Positions 27,057 through 36,588 of a DNA stretch of 64,000 bases are shown one piece after another. Below the pieces are notes generated by a model. It made no database searches, had not been told where the DNA came from, and saw only the letters and a list, made by a program, of their open reading frames with translations. Made by a program: the position numbers and the translations under genes. Position 1 is the first letter of the stretch; every line of letters begins with the position of its first letter. The stretch is from Bradyrhizobium sp. DOA9 (GTDB taxonomy: Bacteria > Pseudomonadota > Alphaproteobacteria > Rhizobiales > Xanthobacteraceae), in NCBI RefSeq assembly GCF_000617845.2, contig NZ_DF820425.1, positions 999,690 to 1,063,689 on the forward strand, in the 5' to 3' direction.

Positions 27057-29678
27057 TTAGAACAGTCGGGAAAGCGAAATTAGAGTTCTTCGTCTTTTCT
27101 CGACCTCTGAGGCAGCAGGGCCGATTGGGAGCCGCACCTTGATGCCTTCCAAAGCTGGCTTCGTAAGTGTGGCTGAAGCCGAAACATTTGAAGCCAATCG
27201 ACGCAGAGCGGGCTCTGCGACCTGCGCAAAACACCAGAGATTTACGTCGGATGACGGCAAGAGAACTGCCCCGTGGTGGTTGCAAAAGAAGCTGCCCTTT
27301 TCAATGACCTGCACCGAACCGGACGAACCGTCCATAGAGACCACGAGCGCAGGCCCGTTGAATTTGGTTGCGAATGCTCCGTTGTCGCGCTTTAGGGTGT
27401 CATCGGCCTTAAACCTGGGAACGCCGCGGCCGCCACCATATACCGGCGAACCACTTTCCGACGCGGACTGATAGATCATGGCTTCAGTTAGTCCGGTGTC
27501 ACCCTTCACCACCGGCTTAAACAGGGCGTCCAAGGTTGTAGGTGGATCGACTTCGGTCTCATCGAATTCAATTCCATGATCGAGCAGAAATTCCACTTCT
27601 TCTGCAAACGGTAGCGGCAGGGAGACGAGGTCTCCCTTTGCAAACGCCTCCACCTGGTCAGCTCTGTGCTTCCATTCGGCGAATGGAATGGACTTTAGTT
27701 CGGCACGCAGCGGGATGTCGGGCAGAAGCACGATCCCCCGTTCGGCGTGTAACAATGCGGGTGGATGAAAAACGCCATGCTTGGGGCCTAGCGGTTCACC
27801 AAACTCATTCGTCGCCTCCGCTGGTGACGTTCCATTCACCAGGGATTGGAACAGCTTGCTCGGATGTTTGAAGCCTTCGCTGTCTATCCATTCTGAAAGA
27901 TCATCGTGCATCCACTCACCTGACGGGGCGCGCTTGTCAGTAGGGTATCGCTTGTCGCTGTTCGCAAACCCATCATTGTCCACGATGAACATATTGATGT
28001 TCTCGTGCTGTGCTGCGGTAGCGAGCGTCTGCCACGTGCCTGCTTCACCAACCAACGGCTTCTTGCGCCTCTGAGCGATCACGATGGCCGTTCGTTGCTG
28101 GGTATAGGGAGCGAAGGCGTGCTTCGGTAGGGAAATCACGTCGGTGATCATCGCCTGGTCTAACAAGGCGAAGCGGGTCTTCGCTGATCGCGGGTTCTCA
28201 AGAACGCCAGTGGGCAGAACAATAAGCAGCCAGCCTGTGCCCTTTTTCAGCGTCGCGAGAGCTTTCAGCAAGAACGCTTCTTCGATACGTCCGTAATTTG
28301 AGGTGCCATAGGGAGGATTGGTGGCGATGATATCGAAACCATCCTTCGGGAAGGTTGTTGCGCTTGAGCCGGCTAGCGAATCGAAGCCCCCCCGGATGGA
28401 GCTGAAGCCATCGCCGGCGAAGTACATGTTCACTCTCGCTCGGGACGCATTGGCGTGGCCGATGTCATAGCCAAAGAACGCATTCTGCGCGAATGCCTTC
28501 AGATTTGAGGTGGATGGGTGATGGTCGTTACGCACCCTCCTCAGCATCTCAGTTAGAAATCCGCCAGTGCCACACGCTAAGTCGGCAATCTTCTTCGACC
28601 TGATCGAAGAAAAAGACTTATCGAAGCCCGCGCGTGAAAAAAGTATCGGAAGAACACCAGCGATGATGTGACGACCAGTGAAGAACTCTCCCAGTTTCTT
28701 CTTTGTCGCTTCGTCGCCGATCGCTTGATACACCTCTCCAAAAATATCGAAGTCGGCGCCGGCGAGCGGAGGCAATTGGTCAAGCAAGTCGAATAGCTTC
28801 AGAAAGAAGCCCTGGCCTTTCTCAATAGTCCCAAGTACCTCGACAAACGAGAATGCGACTTCGAGCGTGTCACTTTTCTCGTGGAAGTCGAAAATGTCGC
28901 CGTACTTGCCCTTCAGCTCCTTGGTTGACAGGACTCGCTTTGCCAGCGTTTCAAACCGCTCACCAATAGCGTGGTCAACGGATTGCGCCCCCGGCGAGAA
29001 CCGCGGCATCTCGCTCCAGCTACCCCAATCCGGCTGCTGCTCCACAATGAGCTTGAGCGTCAATATCGCGACCGTGAAGTCGATAGGCGTTCGGCCGGAA
29101 GAAAGAGTGGCGATGTTTCGATAAAGCGTTTTCAACTTCGGTAGGAGCGCGCGCAGGTCCTTAACGTTGGCAGCACCGTTGCCAGCGGTGAACACCCCGT
29201 TTGCGGCAATGCCCGCTTGAACAAACTCTGCTTTTGGAAAGGAGTCGCGGAGTTCTTGCCCGTCGACCTTGATCGGAACCCATTTCCCATCATTAGTGTA
29301 AATCGCAATTCGCAGTTCTTTGCCATTAAATCCGGCGGCGATGAACGGCAGTGCCGGCTCATTTGGCAGGCTCTTCCGCAGACCCTCAATATAGAACTGC
29401 GCTTCGGCGAGAGCATCGGCTGCTGTTTCAGCCGGTCCCTTATTCTCCCACACGCAAATCGGCTTCTCAGCATCAGCAACGTGCAGGAGGATGTCGGGGT
29501 AACCCGCGGCCTTAGCCGCTTTGGTTTTGCTGGGCCAGTGCTTGCGCAACAGTGGGCTCTTGCACTGCCGCATCGTCAGCTCATAGCCAGCTTTCTTGAG
29601 CTGCGCCATCGCCAACACTTCCACTTCCGGCTCGTTCTTAAGACTTTTGCCGGTAAGCAGTGAAACTAGGCCCATCAT
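27057..29678 (-). CDS. Single-chain restriction-modification-like protein (PD-(D/E)xK nuclease, N6-adenine methylase, target-recognition part)
   Basis: A protein of 873 residues. About 15-110 look like a PD-(D/E)xK nuclease: YPDILL (Asp62) and WENKG (Glu78, Lys80). The methylase core (about 320-560) has GEFFTGRHIIAG, motif I DLACGTGGF (367-375) and motif IV NPPYG (454-458), the signature of N6-adenine methyltransferases of the type I HsdM/type IIG class. The C-terminal 180 residues, with SPVYGGGRGVPRFK and FCNHHGAVLLP, resemble type I target-recognition (HsdS-like) domains. So cutting, methylation and recognition may be in one chain, as in type IIG enzymes. The DNA is AT-richer than both flanks, which suggests transfer. 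No helicase/HsdR gene is near. The start at 29678 (MMG) is followed by the nuclease. Confidence 0.82.
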   Translation of the reverse strand: MMGLVSLLTGKSLKNEPEVEVLAMAQLKKAGYELTMRQCKSPLLRKHWPSKTKAAKAAGYPDILLHVADAEKPICVWENKGPAETAADALAEAQFYIEGLRKSLPNEPALPFIAAGFNGKELRIAIYTNDGKWVPIKVDGQELRDSFPKAEFVQAGIAANGVFTAGNGAANVKDLRALLPKLKTLYRNIATLSSGRTPIDFTVAILTLKLIVEQQPDWGSWSEMPRFSPGAQSVDHAIGERFETLAKRVLSTKELKGKYGDIFDFHEKSDTLEVAFSFVEVLGTIEKGQGFFLKLFDLLDQLPPLAGADFDIFGEVYQAIGDEATKKKLGEFFTGRHIIAGVLPILFSRAGFDKSFSSIRSKKIADLACGTGGFLTEMLRRVRNDHHPSTSNLKAFAQNAFFGYDIGHANASRARVNMYFAGDGFSSIRGGFDSLAGSSATTFPKDGFDIIATNPPYGTSNYGRIEEAFLLKALATLKKGTGWLLIVLPTGVLENPRSAKTRFALLDQAMITDVISLPKHAFAPYTQQRTAIVIAQRRKKPLVGEAGTWQTLATAAQHENINMFIVDNDGFANSDKRYPTDKRAPSGEWMHDDLSEWIDSEGFKHPSKLFQSLVNGTSPAEATNEFGEPLGPKHGVFHPPALLHAERGIVLLPDIPLRAELKSIPFAEWKHRADQVEAFAKGDLVSLPLPFAEEVEFLLDHGIEFDETEVDPPTTLDALFKPVVKGDTGLTEAMIYQSASESGSPVYGGGRGVPRFKADDTLKRDNGAFATKFNGPALVVSMDGSSGSVQVIEKGSFFCNHHGAVLLPSSDVNLWCFAQVAEPALRRLASNVSASATLTKPALEGIKVRLPIGPAASEVEKRRRTLISLSRLF

Positions 29679-29821
29679 GATTGCGAGTACCCCTTATGCC
29701 TTCGCAACGGGCATCTATTCCGATTTGGCCTCGCACTTCAACATTGGCTTATTGCAGTTGGACGGCAGAAAGGGCCGCCGCCGCGCCGACCAGGATTGGC
29801 GACGCATAGCTTCCCAATCGA

Positions 29822-31309
29822 TCAAACAGGAGAGCGAACCGGTCGCAGCAAGAAGGCGGGAAGATGTGAGTGATCGCCCGACTCGGCGTCGGCCTCGCGC
29901 TCGCGGCGCGGCTGGGGACGCCCGATTGATGGCACGTGGGGCGGGTTGGCCTGTTGGCGCGACCTGCCGCGCGGCTCGGATGATGACCGAGCTTCACGAG
30001 GCGGCCGGGCTTCGACGGCGAGTCTTGCGCCCACCGAGCGGCTTGCCTCGGACGGTTGTGGCGCGTCGCGACCAGACTCTTGGCCACGACGCGTCTTGCC
30101 GCGTCCCCCGCGGGAGCGTTCGCGTTCCCGTCCGCGCGACTCGCGTGGGCGCTCACCCGGTTCGGCCGTGCCTTCCTGCACCTCGAAGTCGCCCTCGGCC
30201 CGCGGGATGCTCTGGCCGATTAGCTTTTCGATTGCCACCATGGACTTTTGGTCGAGCCGGGTGACGAGCGAAATCGCCATGCCGGAGCGACCTGCGCGGC
30301 CGGTGCGGCCGATGCGGTGGACGTAATCGTCGGCGTGATGGGGAACGTCGAAGTTAAAAACGTGGCTGACCTCGGGAATGTCGAGGCCGCGGGCGGCGAC
30401 GTCGGAGGCGACGAGGAGGGGCAGCTCACCCTTGCGGAACTGGTCGAGCGCGGCCATGCGGGCCGGCTGGTCCATGTCGCCGTGTAGGGCGCCGACGCTG
30501 AAGCCGTGCTTCTGCAGCGATTTGTGAACGATCGCGACCTCGCGCTTGCGATTGCAGAAGATGATCGCGTTCTTGAGGTCCTTGGCCTCGCGCAGCAGGC
30601 GGCGAAGCAATTCGCGCTTCTCGTGCGCCTCGCGGCCGGCAGGAACCTGAAACTGCGTCACCGTGACCGCGGTGGTGGCGGGCTTGGAGACCTCCACCTT
30701 CTGCGGATTGTGCAAGAAGGCCTCGGTGATACGCCGAATTTCCGGCGGCATGGTCGCGGTGAAGAACAGGGTCTGCCGGGTGAAGGGGACGAGCTTGCAG
30801 ATGCGCTCGATGTCGGGGATGAAGCCCATGTCCAGCATGCGGTCAGCTTCGTCGATAACCAGTAGCTCAACCCCGGTAAGTAGGAGTCCACCGCGCTCGG
30901 TATGGTCGAGCAATCGGCCGGGGGTTGCGATCAGAACGTCGACGCCGCGCGTCAGCTTGGCATCCTGGTCGCCGAAAGAAACCCCGCCGATCAGGAGGGC
31001 AACGTTGAGCTTCTGGCCCGCACCATAGCGGTCGAAGTTCTCCTTAACCTGGGCCGCAAGCTCGCGGGTCGGCTCAAGGATCAGCGTGCGCGGCATGCGC
31101 GCCCGGGCGCGGCCCTTTTCAAGGATGGTGAGCATCGGCAGCACGAAGGCCGCGGTCTTGCCGGTGCCGGTCTGGGCGATGCCGAGCACATCCTTGCGTG
31201 CAAGGACGTGGGGGATCGCCTGTTCCTGAATGGGGGTGGGAGTAGTGTAACCAGTAGCCGCCACTGCGGCGAGGACCTTTTCGGACAGTCCAAGATGGGA
31301 AAAAGACAT
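29822..31309 (-). CDS. rhlE: DEAD-box RNA helicase, RhlE type
   Basis: A protein of 495 residues with all DEAD motifs: the Q motif (TPIQEQAIP), AQTGTGKT, PTRELAAQ, the DEAD box itself (VIDEADRMLD), SAT-like FTATMP, and HRIGRTGRAGR. After residue 375 the tail is long, basic and Arg/Gly/Ser/Glu-rich (RESRGRERERSRGGRGK), typical of RhlE-like proteins that bind RNA. It likely acts in RNA remodelling, ribosome assembly or cold response. It is transcribed from the region upstream at 31310-31587. The gene symbol reflects family resemblance. It is native in composition, unlike the methylase gene that follows on the same strand after 143 bases. Confidence 0.92.
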   Translation of the reverse strand: MSFSHLGLSEKVLAAVAATGYTTPTPIQEQAIPHVLARKDVLGIAQTGTGKTAAFVLPMLTILEKGRARARMPRTLILEPTRELAAQVKENFDRYGAGQKLNVALLIGGVSFGDQDAKLTRGVDVLIATPGRLLDHTERGGLLLTGVELLVIDEADRMLDMGFIPDIERICKLVPFTRQTLFFTATMPPEIRRITEAFLHNPQKVEVSKPATTAVTVTQFQVPAGREAHEKRELLRRLLREAKDLKNAIIFCNRKREVAIVHKSLQKHGFSVGALHGDMDQPARMAALDQFRKGELPLLVASDVAARGLDIPEVSHVFNFDVPHHADDYVHRIGRTGRAGRSGMAISLVTRLDQKSMVAIEKLIGQSIPRAEGDFEVQEGTAEPGERPRESRGRERERSRGGRGKTRRGQESGRDAPQPSEASRSVGARLAVEARPPREARSSSEPRGRSRQQANPPHVPSIGRPQPRREREADAESGDHSHLPAFLLRPVRSPV

Positions 31310-31587
31310 TGAGCCTCTGATTAGACTTCACGTCGAACCGGCAGCTCGGATCGAAGGGAATTGGCGCTCGGCCTGGAAGGCGGGCTTGTGCAAGCTTAGG
31401 GGGTCCGTCTAACGACCACGGAACAACCGTTCAGTCCCCGCTGCAGCGCAACCATAGGGAAAAAGGGGCTGAAGGTCAATTGACGAGCTGCAGCACGCTT
31501 TCCTCCGCCGTATGAATCTATATGTCCGATTGGTTCTCGCGAAAATTCTGACGAAAGGCCATTGGCAAGTTAACTCAGACTACATCG

Positions 31588-31672
31588 CCGAGAGGGGGAG
31601 TTTGAACTTCCGATAGGCCGCACTTATACCGCGTTTCGAGCGCGGTGCATTCAATCATTCTGCCACCTCTCC
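31588..31672 (-). pseudogene. Decayed tRNA-Ser(CGA) copy
   Basis: On the minus strand the sequence matches the intact tRNA-Ser at 41722-41811 along most of its length, including the acceptor 5' strand ggagagg, most of the D arm and the anticodon loop ctcgaaa. It is defective: the D-loop has ga where the intact copy has gg, the T arm cannot pair (gttcaaactcc in place of gttcgaatccc), the acceptor 3' strand is one base off and no CCA is encoded. The 12 bases before it (atggcgccttca) are also the same as before the intact copy. Confidence 0.8.
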
Positions 31673-31761
31673 TGAAGGCGCCATTGAGAGGTTGCTGCCC
31701 TGCCGCGAGCGCAAGAGTTGCATACGTCGCGGCAATCGATCTATCCCAGCGGCATTCCCCC

Positions 31762-32376
31762 CTAATACAGCAGCTCCTCGTACACCGGCTTACCGTCGAG
31801 CAACAGCCGCTTGATCGCCGCGCGGCCTGAGGGGAGCACGGCGGCGACGATGCGCAGCTTCTGCTGGTTGCGGGCCTGCTCGAGCGTCCTGCCCTCGCCT
31901 TCGGGCACGAAATAGCTTTCGAGACCGTATTTGATCGGCAGCTTGTCGCAGAACCTTCGGCGGTCGTCGCCGCAGGACCCGCCATAATTTCCGACGCGGC
32001 CGCGGATCAGCACTTCGGGGGCCGTGACCGGGACGGGCTCGGCATGCACCGAGACCGCCTGATAGACGCCGTCGGCCTTGGGCGCCAGCTTGACGAAGAC
32101 ATCAGGATGGCGCGCGTCGGACGGCTTGCCTTTGAGCGCGCCGGCCGGCACTTGCGAGATGTCGTAACGGAGCACGACGTAATCGCCGCGCAGGAGATCG
32201 CGGGGATCGACGGGCTGGGTCTGCAAGGTGACCTCGACGCCGTTGCGCAGGATCTGCATGCGATCGGCGACCATCAGGACCAGCAGCGCGCATTGCAGCA
32301 GGACGGCGATGCCGAACAGCACGGCATTCGGGATGCGCTGCCAGAACGCCGCGAGAGATGCGATCAGCCCGGTCAT
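31762..32376 (-). CDS. GDYXXLXY domain membrane-anchored protein
   Basis: A protein of 204 residues with one N-terminal membrane helix (VLFGIAVLLQCALLVLMV) and a domain facing the periplasm that carries the family motif GDYVVLRY. This family has no known enzymatic role. Its start overlaps the end of the DUF2157 gene by four bases (ATGA), so the two are translationally coupled; GDYXXLXY and DUF2157 proteins are commonly neighbours and probably form one membrane complex. Confidence 0.85.
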   Translation of the reverse strand: MTGLIASLAAFWQRIPNAVLFGIAVLLQCALLVLMVADRMQILRNGVEVTLQTQPVDPRDLLRGDYVVLRYDISQVPAGALKGKPSDARHPDVFVKLAPKADGVYQAVSVHAEPVPVTAPEVLIRGRVGNYGGSCGDDRRRFCDKLPIKYGLESYFVPEGEGRTLEQARNQQKLRIVAAVLPSGRAAIKRLLLDGKPVYEELLY

Positions 32377-33644
32377 CGCGCGGTCCTCGGCAGCAGACGG
32401 TTGAGCGCGGTGGCGAAGACGACGGCCGCGACGCCCGCCGCTGCCAAGAAGGCCGAGCGGCGCAGCAGCGAGCCCTTCACGGCCCAGGTGATGCCGGCGA
32501 TCACGCCGGCGATGCCGAGCCAGCCGGCGACGATGCGCGGGCGCACGTCGTCGAGCATGCCGGAGACGACGAGACACAGCATGGCCGCGAGCAGCGCGGC
32601 ATAAGCGAGCCAGGATTCGCCGGCCATGGAGGCCGGCCAGACCGGCGCCGCGAGCAGGACCAGCGCGATCGCAGCTGCTGCAAGCAGCTCTCCCGCGCGC
32701 CGGGTGATGGCAGCCGAGGCCAGCGCCAGGATCACGCCGGCAATTCCGCACGCGATCGCCCAAAGCGGCTGGCCCGCCCGCGAACCTTCGCGGAAGCGGA
32801 CGAGATCGTCGACCGTCGTCACCTCCAGGAACGCGGCGACGGCCAGTGAAAACGCGCCGTAAATCGACAGGACGCTGCCGAGCCGGAGCGCCCGCGGCGA
32901 CGGCGCGGCGGCGATCGCGAGCCCGGCGCCGAACAGCAGGGCCGCACCGTTCGCGAGCACGAAAGACGGCTGGGCCCCGTCGAGCTCGAAGCGAAGCGAC
33001 GTCGCGATCCACCACGGCAGCGCCGCGACCGCAACGAGGTGGGCCGCGACGCGGGAATGCCAGGCGAAGGCGAGTGCGGCGGCGAACAGCCAGGCGATCA
33101 GGAACGAAAGATGCAGGACGTCGGGCGCATCGGTGATGCGCATGCAGGTCCAGACCGAGGCAGACGCGAGTCCGACGGCGAGCGCACCGCGCGAGCCGGT
33201 CAGCATCGCGGTGGCCAACGCGCCGATCGACCACAACAGCATGCCGCCGGCAAAGTCGTCGCCGAGGTGGTACATCTGCCCGACCAGCGCGATGCCGGCG
33301 CCGAAGATGATCGCACCGACGCCGGCACAGAGATCGGCGAGAACGCTGCGCTGCCTCGCGGCGAACCAGGCGCCGAGGCCGCCGGCGACGACCATGCCGG
33401 CGAGCAGGATCGCGAACCGCACGAGGCGCGCGATCTCGGTCCAGTGCGCGGCCACGAAGGCGAGGAACGCGGCCGCAATCAGGAGGCCGCCGACGATGGC
33501 GACGACCATTGCGATGTTGATGCCGGGCGAGAGCGGCGGCAGCGCGTTACGGATGGAGACGGCGGCCGCCGGCGCAATCACGCCATCGGCTTCCCATTGC
33601 GCAAGATCGGCTTCGAGGCGCTGCCGGTAGGCTTTGTCGAACAT
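32373..33644 (-). CDS. DUF2157 polytopic membrane protein
   Basis: A protein of 423 residues with a short soluble N-terminus (MFDKAYRQRLEADLAQWEAD) and about ten to twelve hydrophobic helices. The head plus the first helices (INIAMVVAIVGGLLIAAAFL) match the DUF2157 pattern. The function of the family is unknown. It is the upstream gene of the coupled pair with the GDYXXLXY protein. The start at 33644 is the first ATG of the frame. Confidence 0.85.
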   Translation of the reverse strand: MFDKAYRQRLEADLAQWEADGVIAPAAAVSIRNALPPLSPGINIAMVVAIVGGLLIAAAFLAFVAAHWTEIARLVRFAILLAGMVVAGGLGAWFAARQRSVLADLCAGVGAIIFGAGIALVGQMYHLGDDFAGGMLLWSIGALATAMLTGSRGALAVGLASASVWTCMRITDAPDVLHLSFLIAWLFAAALAFAWHSRVAAHLVAVAALPWWIATSLRFELDGAQPSFVLANGAALLFGAGLAIAAAPSPRALRLGSVLSIYGAFSLAVAAFLEVTTVDDLVRFREGSRAGQPLWAIACGIAGVILALASAAITRRAGELLAAAAIALVLLAAPVWPASMAGESWLAYAALLAAMLCLVVSGMLDDVRPRIVAGWLGIAGVIAGITWAVKGSLLRRSAFLAAAGVAAVVFATALNRLLPRTAR

Positions 33645-33761
33645 GGTCGTAGATCACCTGCCGCCAGTCGGCCGGCGGGACGTTGCTTGGTCGGATCGTG
33701 CGGGCGGTGGGTTCAAGCCGTCGCCGGTCCGGCAAGATTCGCATCCGCGGCGATACCCTGT

Positions 33762-34742
33762 CTAGTTCGCCTTGATCCCGGCCTCGCTGATCAGCTTGCC
33801 CCATTTCGCACTCTCGCCCTCGATGAAGCGGCCGAACTGCTCGGGCGAGGTCGGGGCGGGCTCGGCGCCGAGGGTGCGGATCTTCTCCGCCACGGCAGGA
33901 TCCTTCAGCGCCTTGGTGAAGGCCTCGTTCAACCGGGTAATGACATCCGCGGGCGTGCCGGCGGGCGCGACCAGCCCGAACCAGCCGACGGATTCGAAAC
34001 CCGCAATGCCGCTCTCGGCCAGCGTCGGCACATCGGGCAGGGACGCAAGACGGCGCGCGGAGGAAACGCCGATCGCGTTGAGCTTGCCGTCGAGGATCAG
34101 CTGTCGCGAGGCCGGAATATCCAGCACCGCGAAGGGGACATGGCCGGCGAGCACATCGACCGCCGCCGGCGCCGTTCCGCGATACGGCACCAGCTCCATC
34201 GCGATCCCGCTTCTCTGCGTGAACAGCGCGGCGGTCAAATGCATCGCCGTCGAGTTGCCGCCATGCCCGATCGACAATGCCCCGGGCTTCGCCTTGGCGA
34301 GCGCGATGGTCTCCGCAGGTGTGCGCGCCGGGACATTCGCGGATGCGACCAGCACGAAGGGAATTTCCGCGAGCAGGGTGATCGGCGCGAGATCCTTCAG
34401 CGCGAACGGCATCGCGGCATTGAGGTGCGGATTCACCGTCAGCGCACCGGCCGGCGCGACGCCGAGCGTATAGCCGTCGGGCTTCGCCTGCGCGACCGCG
34501 GCCATGCCGATGTTGCCGCCGGCGCCGGCGCGGTTCTCGATCACCAGGCCCTGCTTGAGCTCGGCGGTGACGACAGGCTCGAGCGCGCGGATGACGGTGT
34601 CGGCGCTGCCGCCGGGCGGGAAGGTCACGACGATCTTGATCAATTGCTCGGGATAGGCGGCTCGGGCCGCCGCCGGCGGCAACAGTACGAAGGTCGCAGC
34701 CGTCAGTGCGGCCAGGATGCGGCGCCTTGCAACGTGAAACAC
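33762..34742 (-). CDS. Bug-family (TctC-like) periplasmic substrate-binding protein
   Basis: A protein of 326 residues with a Sec signal peptide (RRILAALTAATFVLLPPAAARA). The mature part has the family motifs IKIVVTFPPGGSADTV, ENRAGAGGNIG, and the PDGYTLG and PYRGTAPA segments. Bug proteins bind carboxylates or similar small molecules, often without a dedicated transporter nearby, as here. The gene lies 84 bases downstream of the flavin monooxygenase on the same strand, so it may feed or sense a substrate of that enzyme; that is inference. A second Bug gene lies at 50835. Confidence 0.9.
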   Translation of the reverse strand: MFHVARRRILAALTAATFVLLPPAAARAAYPEQLIKIVVTFPPGGSADTVIRALEPVVTAELKQGLVIENRAGAGGNIGMAAVAQAKPDGYTLGVAPAGALTVNPHLNAAMPFALKDLAPITLLAEIPFVLVASANVPARTPAETIALAKAKPGALSIGHGGNSTAMHLTAALFTQRSGIAMELVPYRGTAPAAVDVLAGHVPFAVLDIPASRQLILDGKLNAIGVSSARRLASLPDVPTLAESGIAGFESVGWFGLVAPAGTPADVITRLNEAFTKALKDPAVAEKIRTLGAEPAPTSPEQFGRFIEGESAKWGKLISEAGIKAN

Positions 34743-34826
34743 GTTCTCCTCCTTGCGTTCTGTTCTTGGACATCGTTGTCGTGAAGACGGGCCAGCGAGC
34801 TGCGCCGGGCCGTCCGCGTCGTCGTG

Positions 34827-36467
34827 TTACGCCGCAGCGCCGGTGATGCGCGCCAGCAGGCCCAGCGGGTTCTCCGGCGCGGACTGCCCGCGCCAGGCGA
34901 TGTGCTGGTCGGGCCGCGCCAGCACGAGCTTCTCGGCATAGGCGCCGTTCGCCTCCTCCGGCGCGATGTCGACCAGGGCGAGCGGCACGCCGCGCGCCTC
35001 GGCAGCGGATTGCAGCCGCGTCACATCGATCGCCGGGTCGAACCGCAGCAAGGTGTAGCCGGGGCCGAAGGCGTCGTAGAGCGAGCGTCCGTCGCGCAGG
35101 AACAGATGCGGCGCGCGGGCGCCGGGCACGGTGGAGGGCGTGAAGCTGCCCATCGCGTAAGGCGGCGGCGTCTCGCCGTCATAGGCGATGATCGGCGAGG
35201 CATCGTAATAATAGCCGAAGTTGAGGCCGGCGCAGCAATATTGCTGCACGTTGAGATCGTAGGCCGCTTTCGCCAGCGCCGCGCGCGCCGCGTGGCCGCG
35301 CGGCGTGTCGTCCTCGATCTCCGCAGGAACCCCGCCGCGCTGCGCCATCATCTTCATCGCATGGTCCATCGCAAAGCGCGACACCTGCTCGGTGATCGGC
35401 TGGCGCTCCGCCTCATAGGCATCGAGGATCGCTATAGGCGCCCAGCCGTTCAGATGCGCCGCCAATTGCCAGCAGAGGTCGACGGCGTCCGCAATGCCGG
35501 CATTCATGCCGTAGCCGGCATAGGGCATCCACAGATGCGCGGCGTCGCCGCAGATGAAGACCCTGCGGTCGCGGAAGCGATCGGCGACGAGGCGGCGCCC
35601 GACCCAATCCTCCTTGCTGAGCACCTTGTACTCGAACCTCTCGTCGACGCCGAGGATGGCGCGGATGGCCCAGTCGCGATCGACCGAGTCGAATTCGGGC
35701 TCATCAGGCTTCAGATGATTGTGGATCAGCCAGCGGTCGTGACCGTCGATCGCAACGACGGTGCCGGAGCGGCGCGGATTGAGCGCGAGCACCATCCACG
35801 CCGGCTTGTGCGCGCCCATCAGCTCTTTCAGTTGCGGAACTTCGATGAAGGTCGATTGCACGCGCTGGATCACCGGTGTGCCGGACAGGCTGGCCCCGAT
35901 CGCTTTTCGAACCAGGGACCGGCTGCCGTCGCAGCCGATCACGAAGCTGGCTTCGATGCGGAGCGAATTGCCGCTGTCGAGATCGCGCGCCAGCGCGACG
36001 ACGTGGCCATCGTGCTGTTCGATGTCGGTGATTTCCGTGCGGGCCAGGATCTTGATGCGTGATTGCGCGGCGGCATGGCTGAACAGGATCGGCTCGAGAT
36101 AGACCTGGTTGATCCGGTGCGGCGGCTCGGGCGTCGGCCACCAGGTGTCGGGGCCGCCGGTCGCGCTGTAGCGGCGCGCGCGGGAGGGAATGTCGATGCG
36201 GCAAAGCTCGATCCCGGTCGCCGTGGTCCGATAGGAGCAATCGTTGGGGAAGTCCGCCGGCAGGCCCGCATCGCGCAGCTTCGCGGCCACGCCGAGCCGC
36301 CGAAAAATCTCCATCGAGCGCGCCGAGACGTGATTGCACTTGACGCTGGGCGGATCGCCGGCGTGACGGATCTCCGCGACGATCACGTCTATCCCGCGCG
36401 AGGCGAGATCCATCGCCGCGGTCAATCCGACCGGCCCGGCGCCCACCACCAGCACTTGCGCTCTCAT
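34827..36467 (-). CDS. FAD-dependent aromatic monooxygenase (class A, MhpA/PheA type)
   Basis: A protein of 546 residues. It has the FAD-binding GAGPVGLTAAMDLASRG at the N-terminus, the NADPH/FAD motif GCDGSRSLVRKAIG and the second FAD motif GDAAHLWMPYAGYGMNAG. These three define class A flavoprotein hydroxylases, which put one oxygen on phenolic rings. The C-terminal 150 residues form the thioredoxin-like extension seen in PheA/TfdB and MhpA enzymes. It is divergent from a LysR gene and followed by a Bug-family protein, so a small regulated unit for an aromatic compound is likely. The substrate is unknown. Confidence 0.88.
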   Translation of the reverse strand: MRAQVLVVGAGPVGLTAAMDLASRGIDVIVAEIRHAGDPPSVKCNHVSARSMEIFRRLGVAAKLRDAGLPADFPNDCSYRTTATGIELCRIDIPSRARRYSATGGPDTWWPTPEPPHRINQVYLEPILFSHAAAQSRIKILARTEITDIEQHDGHVVALARDLDSGNSLRIEASFVIGCDGSRSLVRKAIGASLSGTPVIQRVQSTFIEVPQLKELMGAHKPAWMVLALNPRRSGTVVAIDGHDRWLIHNHLKPDEPEFDSVDRDWAIRAILGVDERFEYKVLSKEDWVGRRLVADRFRDRRVFICGDAAHLWMPYAGYGMNAGIADAVDLCWQLAAHLNGWAPIAILDAYEAERQPITEQVSRFAMDHAMKMMAQRGGVPAEIEDDTPRGHAARAALAKAAYDLNVQQYCCAGLNFGYYYDASPIIAYDGETPPPYAMGSFTPSTVPGARAPHLFLRDGRSLYDAFGPGYTLLRFDPAIDVTRLQSAAEARGVPLALVDIAPEEANGAYAEKLVLARPDQHIAWRGQSAPENPLGLLARITGAAA

Positions 36468-36564
36468 GCTCGCTCCAATCCTTGCCGCGGATTCTTTCCG
36501 TTTCTTGCCGTCCGCACAGCATGCATTTTATTGCAGGTCTGTTTATGCGATAAGACGGAAAGAA

Positions 36565-36580
36565 CTCATCAATTCATGAG
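36565..36580. promoter_or_regulatory. Candidate LysR-type operator
   Basis: The palindrome ctcat-caattc-atgag lies between the divergent monooxygenase and LysR genes, 8 bases before the LysR ATG. LysR regulators usually bind T-N11-A palindromes in such a gap and repress themselves. The position close to its own start would fit autorepression. Confidence 0.35.
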
Positions 36581-36588
36581 CTTTCCAT

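Noticed and set aside
31588..31672. A functional second tRNA-Ser
   Set aside because: The T arm cannot pair, the acceptor ends mismatch and no CCA is encoded, so it is called a pseudogene.
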